Assembly (NCBI GenBank): GCA_964535875.1
Contig: CAZHUE010000180.1
Span: forward strand, 1 to 6,222
From: QPIN01 sp964535875
Lineage (GTDB): Bacteria > Pseudomonadota > Gammaproteobacteria > Methylococcales > Methylomonadaceae
Reading direction: 5' to 3'
DNA length: 6,222 nucleotides
The notes under the pieces were generated by a model, which ran no database searches, was not told the origin of the DNA, and saw only the letters and a program-made list of their open reading frames with translations. Position 1 is the first letter of the stretch; each line of letters starts with the position of its first letter. Of this stretch, positions 5,609-6,222 are shown one piece after another. Made by a program: the position numbers and the translations under genes.

Positions 5609-5809
5609 GGTGGTATCAGAGGTATTCGTGATGAATGTAATGTGGGTCAGTGTACCGCAAAAATTGGTTTTACTAAAGGCGTTAGGTGCAACTAAGCGTC
5701 AGATATTGTGGCTTTTTAAACTGAAGCAACGATGTTATTAATCGCAGGAGCTCTAACAGAGAGCTGTTACTACACTTTGTAGGGTGTGATTAAAAGTGAA
5801 GTGAAGTAA
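5609..5809 (+). pseudogene. ABC transporter permease (MacB/FtsX type), C-terminal remnant
   Basis: Fragments of a FtsX-like permease lie in two frames. GGIRGI (5609-5626) shifts by one base into MNVMWVSV (from 5631). This is followed by a shortened segment, QKLVLLKALGATKRQILWLF, where relatives have SVTERTREIGLLKALGA. A further shift near 5720 gives EATMLLIAGALTESCYYTL, an in-frame TAG (5780-5782), then GVIKSEVK and TAA. The order GGIGIMN - VSVTER - LLKALGA - ILWLFLxEA - GYxLG is characteristic of the last transmembrane helices and cytoplasmic loop of MacB/LolC-like permeases, which work with an ATPase to export substrates or move lipoproteins. Two frameshifts, a small deletion and a nonsense codon make it dead. 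The N-terminal bulk and the partner ATPase are not in the window. Bases 5541-5608 encode nothing recognisable and the substrate cannot be guessed. Confidence 0.6.
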
Positions 5810-5898
5810 ACCAATCAAGCATCCATTGTTGTTAGATTATCCCAGTAGCCATCCTGAGACTATAGATAATGGTATTTACTCAAGATTATTGATTTAAT

Positions 5899-6222
5899 TT
5901 AAACCCGATTCTCTGGCTGGTCATGGTGTTCAATTTCCAATACGATTGAAGCAGAGCCTAAAATATGTCCTGCATCAATAAAAGTAACCTGAATACCACC
6001 ATTGATTGCTAAAGGCGGATTGTATTCTGCTCTCTTACCAAAATAATCAAAACTATTGATAATATCAACCGTATTATAAAATGGCTCGAACTGATCTTTT
6101 TTATTCCCATGTCTTGATGCTTTTTTGGATTTATACCTTGTTTCACTTTCCTGTAGGCTTGCTGAATCAAGCAGTGCCAGACGAGCTATTTCATGGGATG
6201 CTGATGTGGTAATAATCTCACC
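5899..6222 (-). pseudogene. Metallo-beta-lactamase-fold hydrolase (COG1236 / beta-CASP type), C-terminally truncated and running off the window
   Basis: An open frame of 107 codons enters from the window edge and stops at TAA (5901-5899); its start is outside. The visible part has GEIITTSASHEIARLALLDS, then ASLQESETRYKSKKASRHGN, and near the end VTFIDAGHILGSASIVLE. That order (ATxxT..LARLxLxDSAxLQEE.ARY..K..RHG, then DAGHILGSA) fits MBL-fold RNA-processing-type hydrolases of COG1236 (Ysh1/CPSF-like), which use two zinc ions. The His of AGHILGS is a metal-binding motif. In relatives a F-S-G-D motif with another metal ligand follows within about 15 residues, then the beta-CASP and RMMBL parts; here the chain ends EHHDQPENRV and stops. 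About 250 C-terminal residues of an expected 450 are therefore missing, so I call it a pseudogene. A short but functional version is less likely. Confidence 0.65.

Overview
The window is an AT-rich bacterial segment, most likely gammaproteobacterial. It joins an intact metabolic operon end (1-2944) to about 3.2 kb dominated by decayed genes and small repeats (2945-6222). The formate dehydrogenase type, the PEP synthase and DUF2934 remnants and the palindromic intergenic elements would suit a methylotroph or methanotroph of the Methylococcales sort, or a sulfur-oxidising relative. This placement is inference from remembered family resemblance, not a database match.

Layout. The last 47 residues of an NADH-binding (NuoF-like) formate dehydrogenase beta subunit end at 143. 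The complete 924-residue molybdenum formate dehydrogenase alpha subunit follows 26 bp later (170-2944). Together they oxidise formate to CO2 and pass electrons through Fe-S clusters to NAD+. A hairpin with a T-run, built from a REP-like palindrome, closes the operon at 2955-2994.

From 2995 onward most protein-coding material is broken. On the minus strand there is the C-terminal end of a ZIP-family metal transporter, split by a 167-bp palindromic MITE-like element (3146-3312). Next come a decayed IS66-type transposase C-terminus (3503-3900), an intact small rhodanese-like lipoprotein gene (4016-4393), a second REP-like copy (4501-4531) and a second MITE copy in inverse orientation (4548-4708). 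Beyond these lie a ppsA (phosphoenolpyruvate synthase) skeleton with two large internal deletions and a nonsense codon (4782-5226), and an intact 59-residue DUF2934-like gene (5290-5469). A plus-strand remnant of a MacB/FtsX-type ABC permease (5609-5809) then meets, tail to tail, the truncated end of a metallo-beta-lactamase-fold (COG1236-type) gene that runs off the window edge (5899-6222).

The clearest observation is that removing MITE copy A plus one flanking TA restores a continuous, family-typical ZIP reading frame. This fixes the element's boundaries and points to a TA target duplication. I see no evidence of a new multi-gene system. The region reads as a graveyard of gene remnants and non-autonomous repeats beside a conserved formate dehydrogenase operon.
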